NCBI GenBank assembly: GCA_020848095.1
Contig: JADLAT010000021.1
Location: forward strand, 1-64,000
Source of the DNA: Alphaproteobacteria bacterium
Lineage (GTDB): Bacteria > Pseudomonadota > Alphaproteobacteria > Micavibrionales > Micavibrionaceae
Direction: 5' to 3'
DNA length: 64,000 nt
Shown here one piece after another: positions 1 to 6,611 of this stretch (its first letter is position 1; each line of letters begins with the position of its first letter). The notes below the pieces were generated by a model, which saw nothing but the letters and a program-made list of their open reading frames with translations, was not told the origin of the DNA and searched no databases. The position numbers and the translations under genes are program-made.

Positions 1-108
1 AAGCATTTTCCTCTATTTTTGAAGGAGTGCGAATGGCGCTTTAATAACAGTGACCCAGCAGATCAATTATAACAGCTAAAGCAATGGGTTAGGAAAAATA
101 TAGGCTAA
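1..108 (+). pseudogene. IS1595-family transposase, 3' end with in-frame stop
   Basis: Reading from base 1, the codons give KHFPLFLKECEWRFNNSD, then PADQL, a TAA at 70-72, then QLKQWVRKNIG and TAA at 106-108. This is the typical C-terminus of IS1595/ISXO2-like DDE transposases (the 'LKECEWRFNN...QLKQWV' tail), recognised from memory of the family. The reading frame resumes perfectly after the TAA, so the copy looks inactivated by a point mutation rather than by a frameshift. The body of the gene lies left of the window. I am fairly sure of the family; whether the rest of the gene is intact cannot be seen. Confidence 0.7.
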
Positions 109-125
109 TTATCTAGGACAGCCCC
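1..125 (+). mobile_element. Right end of an IS1595-family insertion sequence
   Basis: Seventeen bases after the last transposase stop the sequence reads GGACAGCCCC (116-125). Its complement GGGGCTGTCC is the kind of terminal inverted repeat used by this family, so the element most likely ends at 125. The next eight bases (TAGATTAT, 126-133) would be the target-site duplication. The left end is outside the window, so neither the repeat pair nor the duplication can be confirmed here. Confidence 0.55.
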
Positions 126-227
126 TAGATTATTATAAGTCCAGAGCCTAAAACCCAATACCACCAAGCGATAGAGATAACAGGTTCGAACACATCCTAA
201 CGAATACTAAGAGTTTCCAGAATAAAT

Positions 228-270
228 CATAATCCTTTGGTCGGGTGTTCAAATCACCCCAGAGCCACCA
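228..270 (+). other. 3' half of elongator tRNA-Met(CAT): integration-site footprint
   Basis: Bases 228-270 start at the CAT anticodon and continue through the 3' anticodon stem (AATCCTT), the variable region (TGGTC), a perfect T-arm (GGGTG, loop TTCAAAT, CACCC at 243-259), the acceptor strand CAGAGCC, and A-CCA. The 5' half is absent: the bases before 228 do not pair. A lone 3' half beginning in the anticodon loop is what remains at the distal end when a tyrosine-recombinase element integrates into a tRNA gene and rebuilds the full tRNA at its other end. By that logic the intact tRNA-Met and the body of the element lie to the left of the window. Confidence 0.7.
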
Positions 271-385
271 TTTCTTCCTTTAAAAATCCGCACACTTGCT
301 TCCAGAGATCGCATTCCTTGTATTGAACACTGTAACCGATCTACTCTATGCATCAGACACATCCTGTAAAAACAATGTTTAAACG

Positions 386-1552
386 ATGAAACCCTATTTT
401 AAGATTTTCAGAAGAAAACCACTATTGTGCTCAAATTGCTTTACAGACGAAGGGTTAAAAATAGATGCCTTTCGAATCGGAGCAAAAAACCAAAAGAGAT
501 GTAGAAGCTGTGGGTCAACAACCGGAAGAAAGCTTCATAAAGGCCATATTCAAACCCTTGCTTACCGCTTTTTTGTGCGAGGAACTTTTAATAAAACAGA
601 ATATGGCGGCGCGCCTATAGTTCAATACAACGAACATCAATGCGGAGAAAACCAAATCCAATTCTCCTCTTGGCTTCAAGAAGATGCAAAGTTAATTGAA
701 CAAGCACTAAACATCGGCTTCTTTTTCTATGGCCCTCGTCTCTGGATGATAGGAGAAGTCGAACCCCTGAAAGATTTGCTAGAACCGAGCAAAAAAGAAG
801 AAATTATAAAAAGAGTAATATCTGTATATCCAGAATATCAGCTTTCTGAGAATGAGAAATTTTATAGACTCAGAAAAAATCCCAAATCACCCGAAAAACA
901 CTCAGAATACGACAGTCCACCAAAAGAATTTCTAGGGAGTTACCGCTTAGATTCTCCCGAATTACCAATTCTATACGCGTCTCAAGACTTAGAAGTATGC
1001 ATTCACGAATGCAGAGTAACCGTTGAGGATGAGCTTTTCGTAAGCACGCTTTCCCCCAAAAAGAATTTGCGACTTCTAGACCTTACAGAAATATTAGATG
1101 AAGATAACACTGAGTTTGAAAGCCTTGATATGGCCATACATATGTTATTTTGTGCAGAAAACCATTCTTACAGTATCTCGCGTGAGATCTCTCTAGCCGC
1201 TCAAAAAGCTGGTTTTGATGGCATAATATACCCTTCATATTTTAGCAACATAAGAACTGGCGCAATTCCATTCGACACAATCTACGGCCTATCAGTAAGA
1301 AGATTTCCTACATACAAAACATATGCGAAAGCAAAGACCATACCAAACATAGCTTTATTTGGGAGGCCAATAGCGAGCCATAAAGTGGTGGTGCAATGCA
1401 TAAACAGGCTAGTACTCAATAAAATTTCTTACGGGTTCCAATTCGGCCCAGTAGAAACTCCCCCAACAAAAGAACAAGAAGAAAAATTACAAGCCTTTTT
1501 AAAAGACATAGAAAATAGTAAAAATGAATTTCCTGACCCGCTTGATACCTAA
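386..1552 (+). CDS. Zinc-ribbon / RES-domain protein (putative NAD+-degrading toxin or defence effector)
   Basis: 388 residues. An N-terminal C4 zinc ribbon (C15, C18, C39, C42) is followed by a helical region (about 50-150) and a RES domain (about 158-310). The RES core shows FYRLRKNP near 159, YRLDSPELPILYAS near 186-199, HECR with E208, and IIYPSYFS near S284, matching the Arg-Glu-Ser residues that name the family. Characterised RES toxins degrade NAD+ and are usually paired with a Xre-type antitoxin; no such partner is adjacent here. The arrangement matches proteins commonly annotated as HEPN/RES N-terminal domain-containing. The gene is clearly more AT-rich than the core genes that follow and lies just beyond the tRNA-Met footprint, so horizontal acquisition is likely. 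Toxic NADase activity is inference from the family. Confidence 0.75.
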   Translation: MKPYFKIFRRKPLLCSNCFTDEGLKIDAFRIGAKNQKRCRSCGSTTGRKLHKGHIQTLAYRFFVRGTFNKTEYGGAPIVQYNEHQCGENQIQFSSWLQEDAKLIEQALNIGFFFYGPRLWMIGEVEPLKDLLEPSKKEEIIKRVISVYPEYQLSENEKFYRLRKNPKSPEKHSEYDSPPKEFLGSYRLDSPELPILYASQDLEVCIHECRVTVEDELFVSTLSPKKNLRLLDLTEILDEDNTEFESLDMAIHMLFCAENHSYSISREISLAAQKAGFDGIIYPSYFSNIRTGAIPFDTIYGLSVRRFPTYKTYAKAKTIPNIALFGRPIASHKVVVQCINRLVLNKISYGFQFGPVETPPTKEQEEKLQAFLKDIENSKNEFPDPLDT

Positions 1553-1565
1553 CAGCTCCAGTTTA

Positions 1566-1682
1566 ATGCCCCTTAGCAAAGCGGTGAAGAACGCCATGAA
1601 AGTGGAACATTCAGCGCAGTCTTATTTTTGGGTGGAAAACCTCAAGCTCGATACGAGTAACGTCATGTCGTTGGACATGTAA
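1566..1682 (+). pseudogene. Short open frame, probably a gene tail left after rearrangement
   Basis: A 38-residue frame (begins MPLSKAVKNAMKVEHSAQ, ends NVMSLDM) with no ribosome-binding site. It directly precedes a strong rho-independent terminator. The frame stays open upstream into the end of the RES gene in another frame. Having its own terminator but no start signal suggests the 3' tail of a larger gene truncated by the insertion. I do not recognise the sequence, and it may be non-coding. Confidence 0.25.
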
Positions 1683-1690
1683 TACCCAAT

Positions 1691-1727
1691 AAAAAAGCCC
1701 GGCGAGAAGTTTCGCCAGGCTCTTTTT
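1691..1727. terminator. Bidirectional rho-independent terminator
   Basis: Stem AGCCcGGCGA (1696-1705) / TCGCCaGGCT (1712-1721) with loop GAAGTT and one C-A mismatch. It is flanked by six A on the left and cTTTTT on the right, so it can stop transcription on both strands: whatever comes from the left, and the minus-strand small gene ending at 1740. Confidence 0.8.
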
Positions 1728-1739
1728 ATAAAACGGCAA

Positions 1740-1871
1740 TTACTTTTGGTTATTGCGTTTATTTTCTTGAGCAGGATGGCGCTCGCCAGCTTCGTTTTTG
1801 GCGCGAGGCTCATTTTTATTGGTTTGGTTTTTTGCTCTGTCGTCTGTGTTTTGTGTATCAGGTCTAGCCAT
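1740..1871 (-). CDS. Small highly charged hypothetical protein (43 aa)
   Basis: Begins MARPDTQNTDDRAKNQ and ends RHPAQENKRNNQK. It is almost entirely Asn, Gln, Lys, Arg, Asp and Glu, with no hydrophobic core, so it is predicted to be disordered. A good ribosome-binding site (AAGGAAAA, about 5 bases before ATG) and a terminator just after the stop support a real gene. No function recognised; such short basic/acidic proteins are often stress-related, but nothing in the sequence shows that here. The longer open frame through 1622-1813 on the same strand lacks a start signal and is probably not used. Confidence 0.6.
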   Translation of the reverse strand: MARPDTQNTDDRAKNQTNKNEPRAKNEAGERHPAQENKRNNQK

Positions 1872-2089
1872 AATATTTTCCTTTTTAAGTTTGAGTTTTA
1901 GGGTTTAGAGGCCTAGCAAACACACCGGGATTTAAAAAGTTCCGCAAAATTTAAATTTCCGGAAATCCGGGCGCCGCCCAAAGGTTTTTTTCAATCTGGG
2001 CGCGGCTTTTACCCGCGCGTGACATATCCATGCCCGCAAATCCTGTGGATACCCCCTGTGCTTTGACATTTGAAATGGTATAAAGCCTT

Positions 2090-2764
2090 ATGCGCATTTT
2101 AGTGGTTGAAGATGACACGATGATTGGTGAGGGGCTTCAAAAGGGCCTTAAGCAAAGCGGTTATGCTGTGGACTGGGTGCAGGATGGACGCTCGGCCGCG
2201 CTGGCCATTGTGAGCCAGCCCTATGATCTTATGATCCTTGATCTTGGCCTGCCTGAGCAATCTGGTATGTCTGTGCTGCAGGATATGCGCAAGAGCCATA
2301 ATGACACGCCTGTTTTGATCCTGACGGCGCGCGATGGGATTCATGACAAGGTTTCCGGTCTGGACAGCGGCGCAGATGATTATATGTTAAAGCCATTTGC
2401 GCTGGAGGAGTTGGAAGCCCGAATACGAATGATCACCCGCCGCAAAGCCGGGCATGCCCAGCCTGTTTTAAAACGCGGCGCAATCTCTTTGAATCCCGCC
2501 ACGCATGAAGTTTTTTTTAAAAACGCAAAAATAGCTCTGTCCGGACGCGAGTTTTCTTTGCTTCACGATCTGATGAAGCGCCCCGGTGCGGTCTTGTCCA
2601 AAGACCAGCTAGAAGAAAGCCTGTATGGCTGGAACGAGGAAATTTCCAGCAACGCCATAGAGGTGCACATTCACCAGATCCGGAAAAAAATGGGAAATGA
2701 TGTCATCAAAAACATTCGCAACGTGGGATATACGCTGCAAACCGCGGAAAAAGATACAAAGTGA
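2090..2764 (+). CDS. OmpR/PhoB-family response regulator, PmrA/QseB-like
   Basis: 224 residues. An N-terminal receiver domain (1-118) has the acidic pocket E7/D8/D9, phospho-acceptor D51 (MILDLGLP), LTAR near 80 and LKPF with K102. A C-terminal winged helix (about 128-220) ends with the usual VHIHQIRKK recognition region and the RNVGYTL wing. The best matches by eye are PmrA/BasR, QseB and TctD. It overlaps the kinase gene by four bases (GTGA). No Shine-Dalgarno precedes ATG 2090, so translation may start close to the transcript end. The PmrA-type box found downstream of the kinase points to control of the lipid A operon that follows. Confidence 0.9.
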   Translation: MRILVVEDDTMIGEGLQKGLKQSGYAVDWVQDGRSAALAIVSQPYDLMILDLGLPEQSGMSVLQDMRKSHNDTPVLILTARDGIHDKVSGLDSGADDYMLKPFALEELEARIRMITRRKAGHAQPVLKRGAISLNPATHEVFFKNAKIALSGREFSLLHDLMKRPGAVLSKDQLEESLYGWNEEISSNAIEVHIHQIRKKMGNDVIKNIRNVGYTLQTAEKDTK

Positions 2765-4077
2765 AATCCATACAAAAACAGCTCATGCTCTCTATTCTGG
2801 CCATTATCTGCCTCAGCACCGTTATTATGGTCGCCATTACCTATTATGAGCTTAAAGAAGAACTGGACGAGCTTTTTGATGAAAACATGGTGCAGGTCGC
2901 ACAGGCGATTGCGGTGCATGAGCTTGCGCAGAAAACGCAGATCCCGCAGGGGCAAGGCACCAGAAATAAGCTTAAAGGCGAAGAAGAGTTTTTGATCCAG
3001 ATCTGGGATAAAGATACGCTGACCTATTCCTCTTTGCCTGCGCTGGCGCTTCCCTATCAAGGCGAGGGCGGCGTTAGAACGATTATACATGATCATCAGG
3101 AATGGCGGTACTACGGACTCTCACAAGGAGACTGGCTGATACAGGTTTCTCAGCCCTTACCGGAGCGCCATAGCGTCATATGGGAGATCTATTCTGAAAT
3201 TTTAATCCCGATGCTCGTACAGTTTCCGATTTTACTGGGGGTTATCTGGTTTTTTGTGGGCTATGGCTTCAGGCCGCTGGGGCAAATCTCCTCTTCTATC
3301 GAAAAACGCAGCTCCGTTTTCCTGGATAAACTGCCCGAAGACAACGTGCCGCAAGAAGTCAGCGCCATGGTGGGCGCGCTAAATGATCTTTTTGAACGGC
3401 TTGATAAGGCTTTAAAAACCCAAAGGCGTTTTACCGCCGATGCGGCGCATGAACTGCGTACGCCCCTGACGGCTGTTATGTTGCAGCTGGATATATTGCG
3501 CCGGGCAAAATCGGAAGAAGAAAAGCAAGAAGCGGTCAAAGAACTCTATAAAGGCGTTGAGCGCAGTACGCATCTTGTCCAGCAATTGCTCGAGCTGGCA
3601 CGGCAGGAACCGGATGCCACAGGCCTGCCGTTTGAGAGATGCGATTTACAAGATGTTTTAGAAGACGTTCTTGAACATTATAAACTTTTGGCCAGAGATA
3701 AACATATCACGCTCAAAACCTCGAACAGCAAAAGGGCGCATATTCAAGGCGATAAAAACGCTTTGTCCATTATGATCGGTAATCTTCTTAATAATGCCAT
3801 TTTATACACCCAAAACGGCGGCATGGTTTCTTTGTCTATAACCGCCGCGCCGGGCCGCGTAATGCTCAGTGTTTCTGATAACGGCCCTGGCATCCCCGAA
3901 GAGGAAATCCCGCGTATATTTGATCGGTTTTACAGGGTCGTAGGGACCAAAACGACCGGCTCCGGCCTGGGGCTGTCTATCGTTAAAACCATTGCCGAGC
4001 ATCATAATGCGGCCATCACTCTGGAGCAGGGACTGGAGGGCCGGGGCACGACCTTTAAACTGGTTTTTCCAGCTTAA
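2761..4077 (+). CDS. Membrane sensor histidine kinase, PmrB/QseC-like
   Basis: 438 residues from a GTG start that overlaps the stop of the response regulator. TM1 lies near residues 8-28, a periplasmic sensor follows (about 29-140), and TM2 near 141-163. The HisKA domain has H230 in AAHELRTPLT. The HATPase domain carries NLLNNAILYT, DNGPGIP and GSGLGLSIVK. This is the QseC/PmrB architecture. The periplasmic part begins with acidic segments (ELKEELDELFDEN), which in PmrB-type sensors can bind Fe3+ or polycations; that role is inference. The stop codon lies inside the first half of the PmrA-type box. Confidence 0.9.
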   Translation: MKSIQKQLMLSILAIICLSTVIMVAITYYELKEELDELFDENMVQVAQAIAVHELAQKTQIPQGQGTRNKLKGEEEFLIQIWDKDTLTYSSLPALALPYQGEGGVRTIIHDHQEWRYYGLSQGDWLIQVSQPLPERHSVIWEIYSEILIPMLVQFPILLGVIWFFVGYGFRPLGQISSSIEKRSSVFLDKLPEDNVPQEVSAMVGALNDLFERLDKALKTQRRFTADAAHELRTPLTAVMLQLDILRRAKSEEEKQEAVKELYKGVERSTHLVQQLLELARQEPDATGLPFERCDLQDVLEDVLEHYKLLARDKHITLKTSNSKRAHIQGDKNALSIMIGNLLNNAILYTQNGGMVSLSITAAPGRVMLSVSDNGPGIPEEEIPRIFDRFYRVVGTKTTGSGLGLSIVKTIAEHHNAAITLEQGLEGRGTTFKLVFPA

Positions 4078-4119
4078 GTTTACCTTAAGTTTTTAAATTC
4101 ATGTTCTCGTATTGATAAT
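4073..4119 (+). promoter_or_regulatory. PmrA/QseB-type box and promoter of the lipid A modification operon
   Basis: CTTAAG (4073-4078), spacer TTTAC, CTTAAG (4084-4089): two identical half sites with an 11-base period, exactly the YTTAAK-N5-YTTAAK form of the published PmrA box. A -10 like hexamer GATAAT lies at 4114-4119, so the second half site sits just upstream of a poor -35, the placement used by activators of this family. Transcription would start around 4126, thirteen bases before ATG 4139. The site lies between the kinase and the operon it would control. Confidence 0.7.
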
Positions 4120-4138
4120 AACTTTTGGTTGTTTGCTT

Positions 4139-4870
4139 ATGATTACAGTGGTCGTTCCCGTTTACAATGAGATAGAAAATATAGAATCCTTGCTCGCGGA
4201 AATCAGCAAAGCGGCAGAAGAGATTCCTATAAGCGAAATTATTTATGTTGATGACAACAGCACGGATAATTCTTTTGATCTTCTGAAAAAATTAAGGCTG
4301 CAATATCCCGCGCTCAGAACCCTCCGCCATAAAAAGCAATCGGGTCAATCTGCCGCGCTTTGGACGGGGGTCAGGGCTGCGGGTAATGATCTTGTCGTGA
4401 CAATGGATGGTGATGGGCAAAACAATCCTGCGGATATAAAGCTTCTTTATGAAGTTTATGAACGCCATAAGAAGGAACATCCTAAAACTATGATTTTAGG
4501 GGAGCGCAAAGAGCGCAATGACAGCTGGCTGCGCCGCGCATCTTCGCGCATTGCCAATAATATTCGCGGTAAACTGCTTAAGGACCAGACCAGGGACACC
4601 GGGTGCTCGCTCAAGCTTTTTCGGCGTAAGGATTATCTGAATTTGCCTTATTTTGATCATATGCATCGTTTCTTACCGGCCCTGATGATGCGCGATGGTG
4701 TAGGGCTTGCGCATGTGCCGGTCTCCCACCGTCCCCGCCTTCACGGACAGTCCAAATACGGTACGCTGGATCGCCTGTTTGTCGGCATCAGCGATATCAG
4801 GGGGGTTTTGTGGCTACAGCGCAGAGCGCGCCGCATTGATTTTAACGATGTCCATGAAGAGCTGAGCTAG
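4139..4870 (+). CDS. Family 2 glycosyltransferase (polyprenyl-phosphate sugar synthase, DPM1/ArnC-like)
   Basis: GT-A fold enzyme expected to move a sugar from a nucleotide donor to a polyprenyl phosphate at the cytoplasmic face. It shows TVVVPVYNEIENIESLL at the start, DDNSTDNS, the metal-binding DGDGQ (in VTMDGDGQNNP) and a late HRPRLHGQSKYG. There is no strong C-terminal membrane pair as in ArnC, so it resembles the soluble DPM1/RgtE type. ATG 4139 is chosen over the in-frame TTG at 4112 because the latter lies in the promoter. It is first gene of an operon with the LAB_N protein and the ArnT-like transferase. Confidence 0.85.
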   Translation: MITVVVPVYNEIENIESLLAEISKAAEEIPISEIIYVDDNSTDNSFDLLKKLRLQYPALRTLRHKKQSGQSAALWTGVRAAGNDLVVTMDGDGQNNPADIKLLYEVYERHKKEHPKTMILGERKERNDSWLRRASSRIANNIRGKLLKDQTRDTGCSLKLFRRKDYLNLPYFDHMHRFLPALMMRDGVGLAHVPVSHRPRLHGQSKYGTLDRLFVGISDIRGVLWLQRRARRIDFNDVHEELS

Positions 4871-4885
4871 GGGGCGAGGAAAACC

Positions 4886-5212
4886 ATGTCATTTTCATTT
4901 CCCGCGCTTAGTGTTGATACCATCTGGCTTAGTGTTGGTTTTTTAGGTCAGGGCTTGTTCTTCATGCGCTTTTTTGTGCAGTGGATTGCCTCGGAAAAAC
5001 AGGGCAGAAGTGTCATCCCCAACGCCTTTTGGTATTTCAGCCTCAGCGGCGGCGTAGTGTTGCTGGCCTATGCAATCTGGCGGCAAGATCCTGTATTTAT
5101 GCTGGGGCAAAGTACGGGGCTTCTGATTTATGGCCGGAATTTATATTTTATTCGTAAAAAACCACCCGCACCTTCTGAACCTCTCGACACCGCCGATACG
5201 GTGGATGCATAG
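4886..5212 (+). CDS. Lipid-A-disaccharide-synthase N-terminal domain (LAB_N) small membrane protein
   Basis: 108 residues with three membrane segments (about 12-30, 46-64, 72-90). It carries the family pattern QGLFFMRFFVQWIASEKQG, then YFSLSGG and YGRNLYF. Stand-alone LAB_N proteins sit next to polyprenyl-phosphate glycosyltransferases in many Gram-negatives and are thought to assist them; RgtF of rhizobia, needed for polyprenyl-phosphate galacturonate formation, is a possible analogue. It lies 15 bases after the GT2 gene and just before the ArnT-like gene. Confidence 0.85.
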   Translation: MSFSFPALSVDTIWLSVGFLGQGLFFMRFFVQWIASEKQGRSVIPNAFWYFSLSGGVVLLAYAIWRQDPVFMLGQSTGLLIYGRNLYFIRKKPPAPSEPLDTADTVDA

Positions 5213-5225
5213 AAATTACATCCTT

Positions 5226-6611
5226 ATGAAATACATGAATCTACAAACCCTTTGGCCTGCGGCCGCGATGTTGCTGCTGTTTTGCGCCGCCATTATTTTC
5301 CGCCCTTTACTGCCGATTGATGAGACGCGCTACATGGGCGTAGCGTGGGAAATGTGGCTGCGGCAGGATTGGTTGGCGCCTTTGACTGTCAATTTCCAGC
5401 CCTATCATCACAAGCCGCCAATGTTGTTCTGGATGATCAACGCCTCATGGTCCATTCTGGGCGTGAGCCGCGGGGCAGGATTATTGCCCATTGCGCTTGC
5501 GGCCACGGCTTGTGTTTACCTGACGAAAATTCTGGCGCAAAGGCTTTTTAAGCCGGAAGCGGGGCGTTTTGAAAACCTGCCTTTTCTGATGATCGGCAGC
5601 GTACCTTTCCTTATCTACAACACGCTGGTTATGTTCGATGTCACCTTGATGATGTTTATACTTTTGGCGCTGCTTGCCCTTGTGTCCTATGCCGAGAATA
5701 AAAAACCGGTATTCATTTTAGCCATGGCTCTGGCTCTGGGGTTGGGCGTTTTGGTCAAGGGGCCGGTTGCATGGCTCTATGTTATTTTTCCGGTGTTGCT
5801 GGGGCCATACTGGATGCAGAAAAAACAAGGCCTGCGCTCGTGGTATGGGGGCTGCGCCCTTGCGTTTGTCCTTTCGGTCATACCCGCTATCTTGTGGCTG
5901 ATTCCGGTTCTTAAAGCCACAAATCCGGATTTTGCATTTTGGCTGGTCTGGGAGCAAACGGCGGGGCGCATCAGTGGTAAAATGGAAAACGCACACAGCA
6001 GACCTCTTTATTTTTATCTGCCGCTTATCCCGGTGCTCTTTCTACCGTGGGCACTGTTCCCTTCCTTCTGGGCGGCGATGCCACGCCTTAAGGCCCAGTT
6101 GAAAACAAGCATGGGGTTACGCTTTATTCTTTGCTGGTGCGTGCCGGTCGTGATTGCGTTTTCATTCATTGGCGGCAAACAACCGCATTACCTCATCCCG
6201 CTTTTGCCGGGGGTTTTGATCGTAATCGCTTATGGCATGAAAATGGATATGTGCCGGGTAAAAAATCTCTCTATCGCAATGGTCATTATGCTCATCCTTG
6301 GGCAGGCCATCGCGGCGCAAAGCATTTTTAAAAAATATGATCTCGAGCCCATTGCACATTACGTTCATGATCACGAAGATAAGGACTGGGCTTTTGTCCG
6401 GAAATACCAGGGTGAGCTGAGCTTTCTGGGCAGATTGCACAAACCACTCGAAGACCAGACAGGCGAAGAAATCAGAGATTGGTTTCAGATCCATCCGCAG
6501 GGCATGGCCGTTATCCGTTATGATAAGCCTGAAGAGATTGAAGACTTGGAAATGGTAACGAGCATCCCTTACAGGAGTAAAAGCATAGGCGTTTTTAAAT
6601 CCAGAGATTAG
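5226..6611 (+). CDS. ArnT/PMT-family lipid-linked glycosyltransferase
   Basis: About 461 residues with 10-12 hydrophobic segments: a GT-C (GT39/GT83-like) enzyme taking a sugar from polyprenyl phosphate at the periplasmic face. Near the start are RPLLPIDETRYMGVAWEM (the catalytic Asp/Glu loop, 'DETRY') and YHHKPPMLFW (the 'KPP' motif), both typical of ArnT and related lipid A transferases. ATG 5226 follows the previous stop by 13 bases; an upstream in-frame ATG at 5130 would run through the LAB_N gene and is rejected. Lipid A or core is the expected acceptor; the sugar (Ara4N, GalA or another) cannot be read from the sequence. The 3' end overlaps the convergent RND gene by 4 bases. Confidence 0.85.
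   Translation: MKYMNLQTLWPAAAMLLLFCAAIIFRPLLPIDETRYMGVAWEMWLRQDWLAPLTVNFQPYHHKPPMLFWMINASWSILGVSRGAGLLPIALAATACVYLTKILAQRLFKPEAGRFENLPFLMIGSVPFLIYNTLVMFDVTLMMFILLALLALVSYAENKKPVFILAMALALGLGVLVKGPVAWLYVIFPVLLGPYWMQKKQGLRSWYGGCALAFVLSVIPAILWLIPVLKATNPDFAFWLVWEQTAGRISGKMENAHSRPLYFYLPLIPVLFLPWALFPSFWAAMPRLKAQLKTSMGLRFILCWCVPVVIAFSFIGGKQPHYLIPLLPGVLIVIAYGMKMDMCRVKNLSIAMVIMLILGQAIAAQSIFKKYDLEPIAHYVHDHEDKDWAFVRKYQGELSFLGRLHKPLEDQTGEEIRDWFQIHPQGMAVIRYDKPEEIEDLEMVTSIPYRSKSIGVFKSRD

Noticed and set aside
183..197. GGTTCGAACACATCC as a second tRNA T-arm
   Set aside because: The arms do not pair well and no acceptor or CCA follows.
1622..1813. 63-residue minus-strand open frame
   Set aside because: Runs through the terminator and starts inside the better-supported 43-residue gene, without its own ribosome-binding site.
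2050..2085. TTTGACA...TATAAA as promoter of the two-component system
   Set aside because: The spacer is only about ten bases; not a workable sigma-70 promoter as read.
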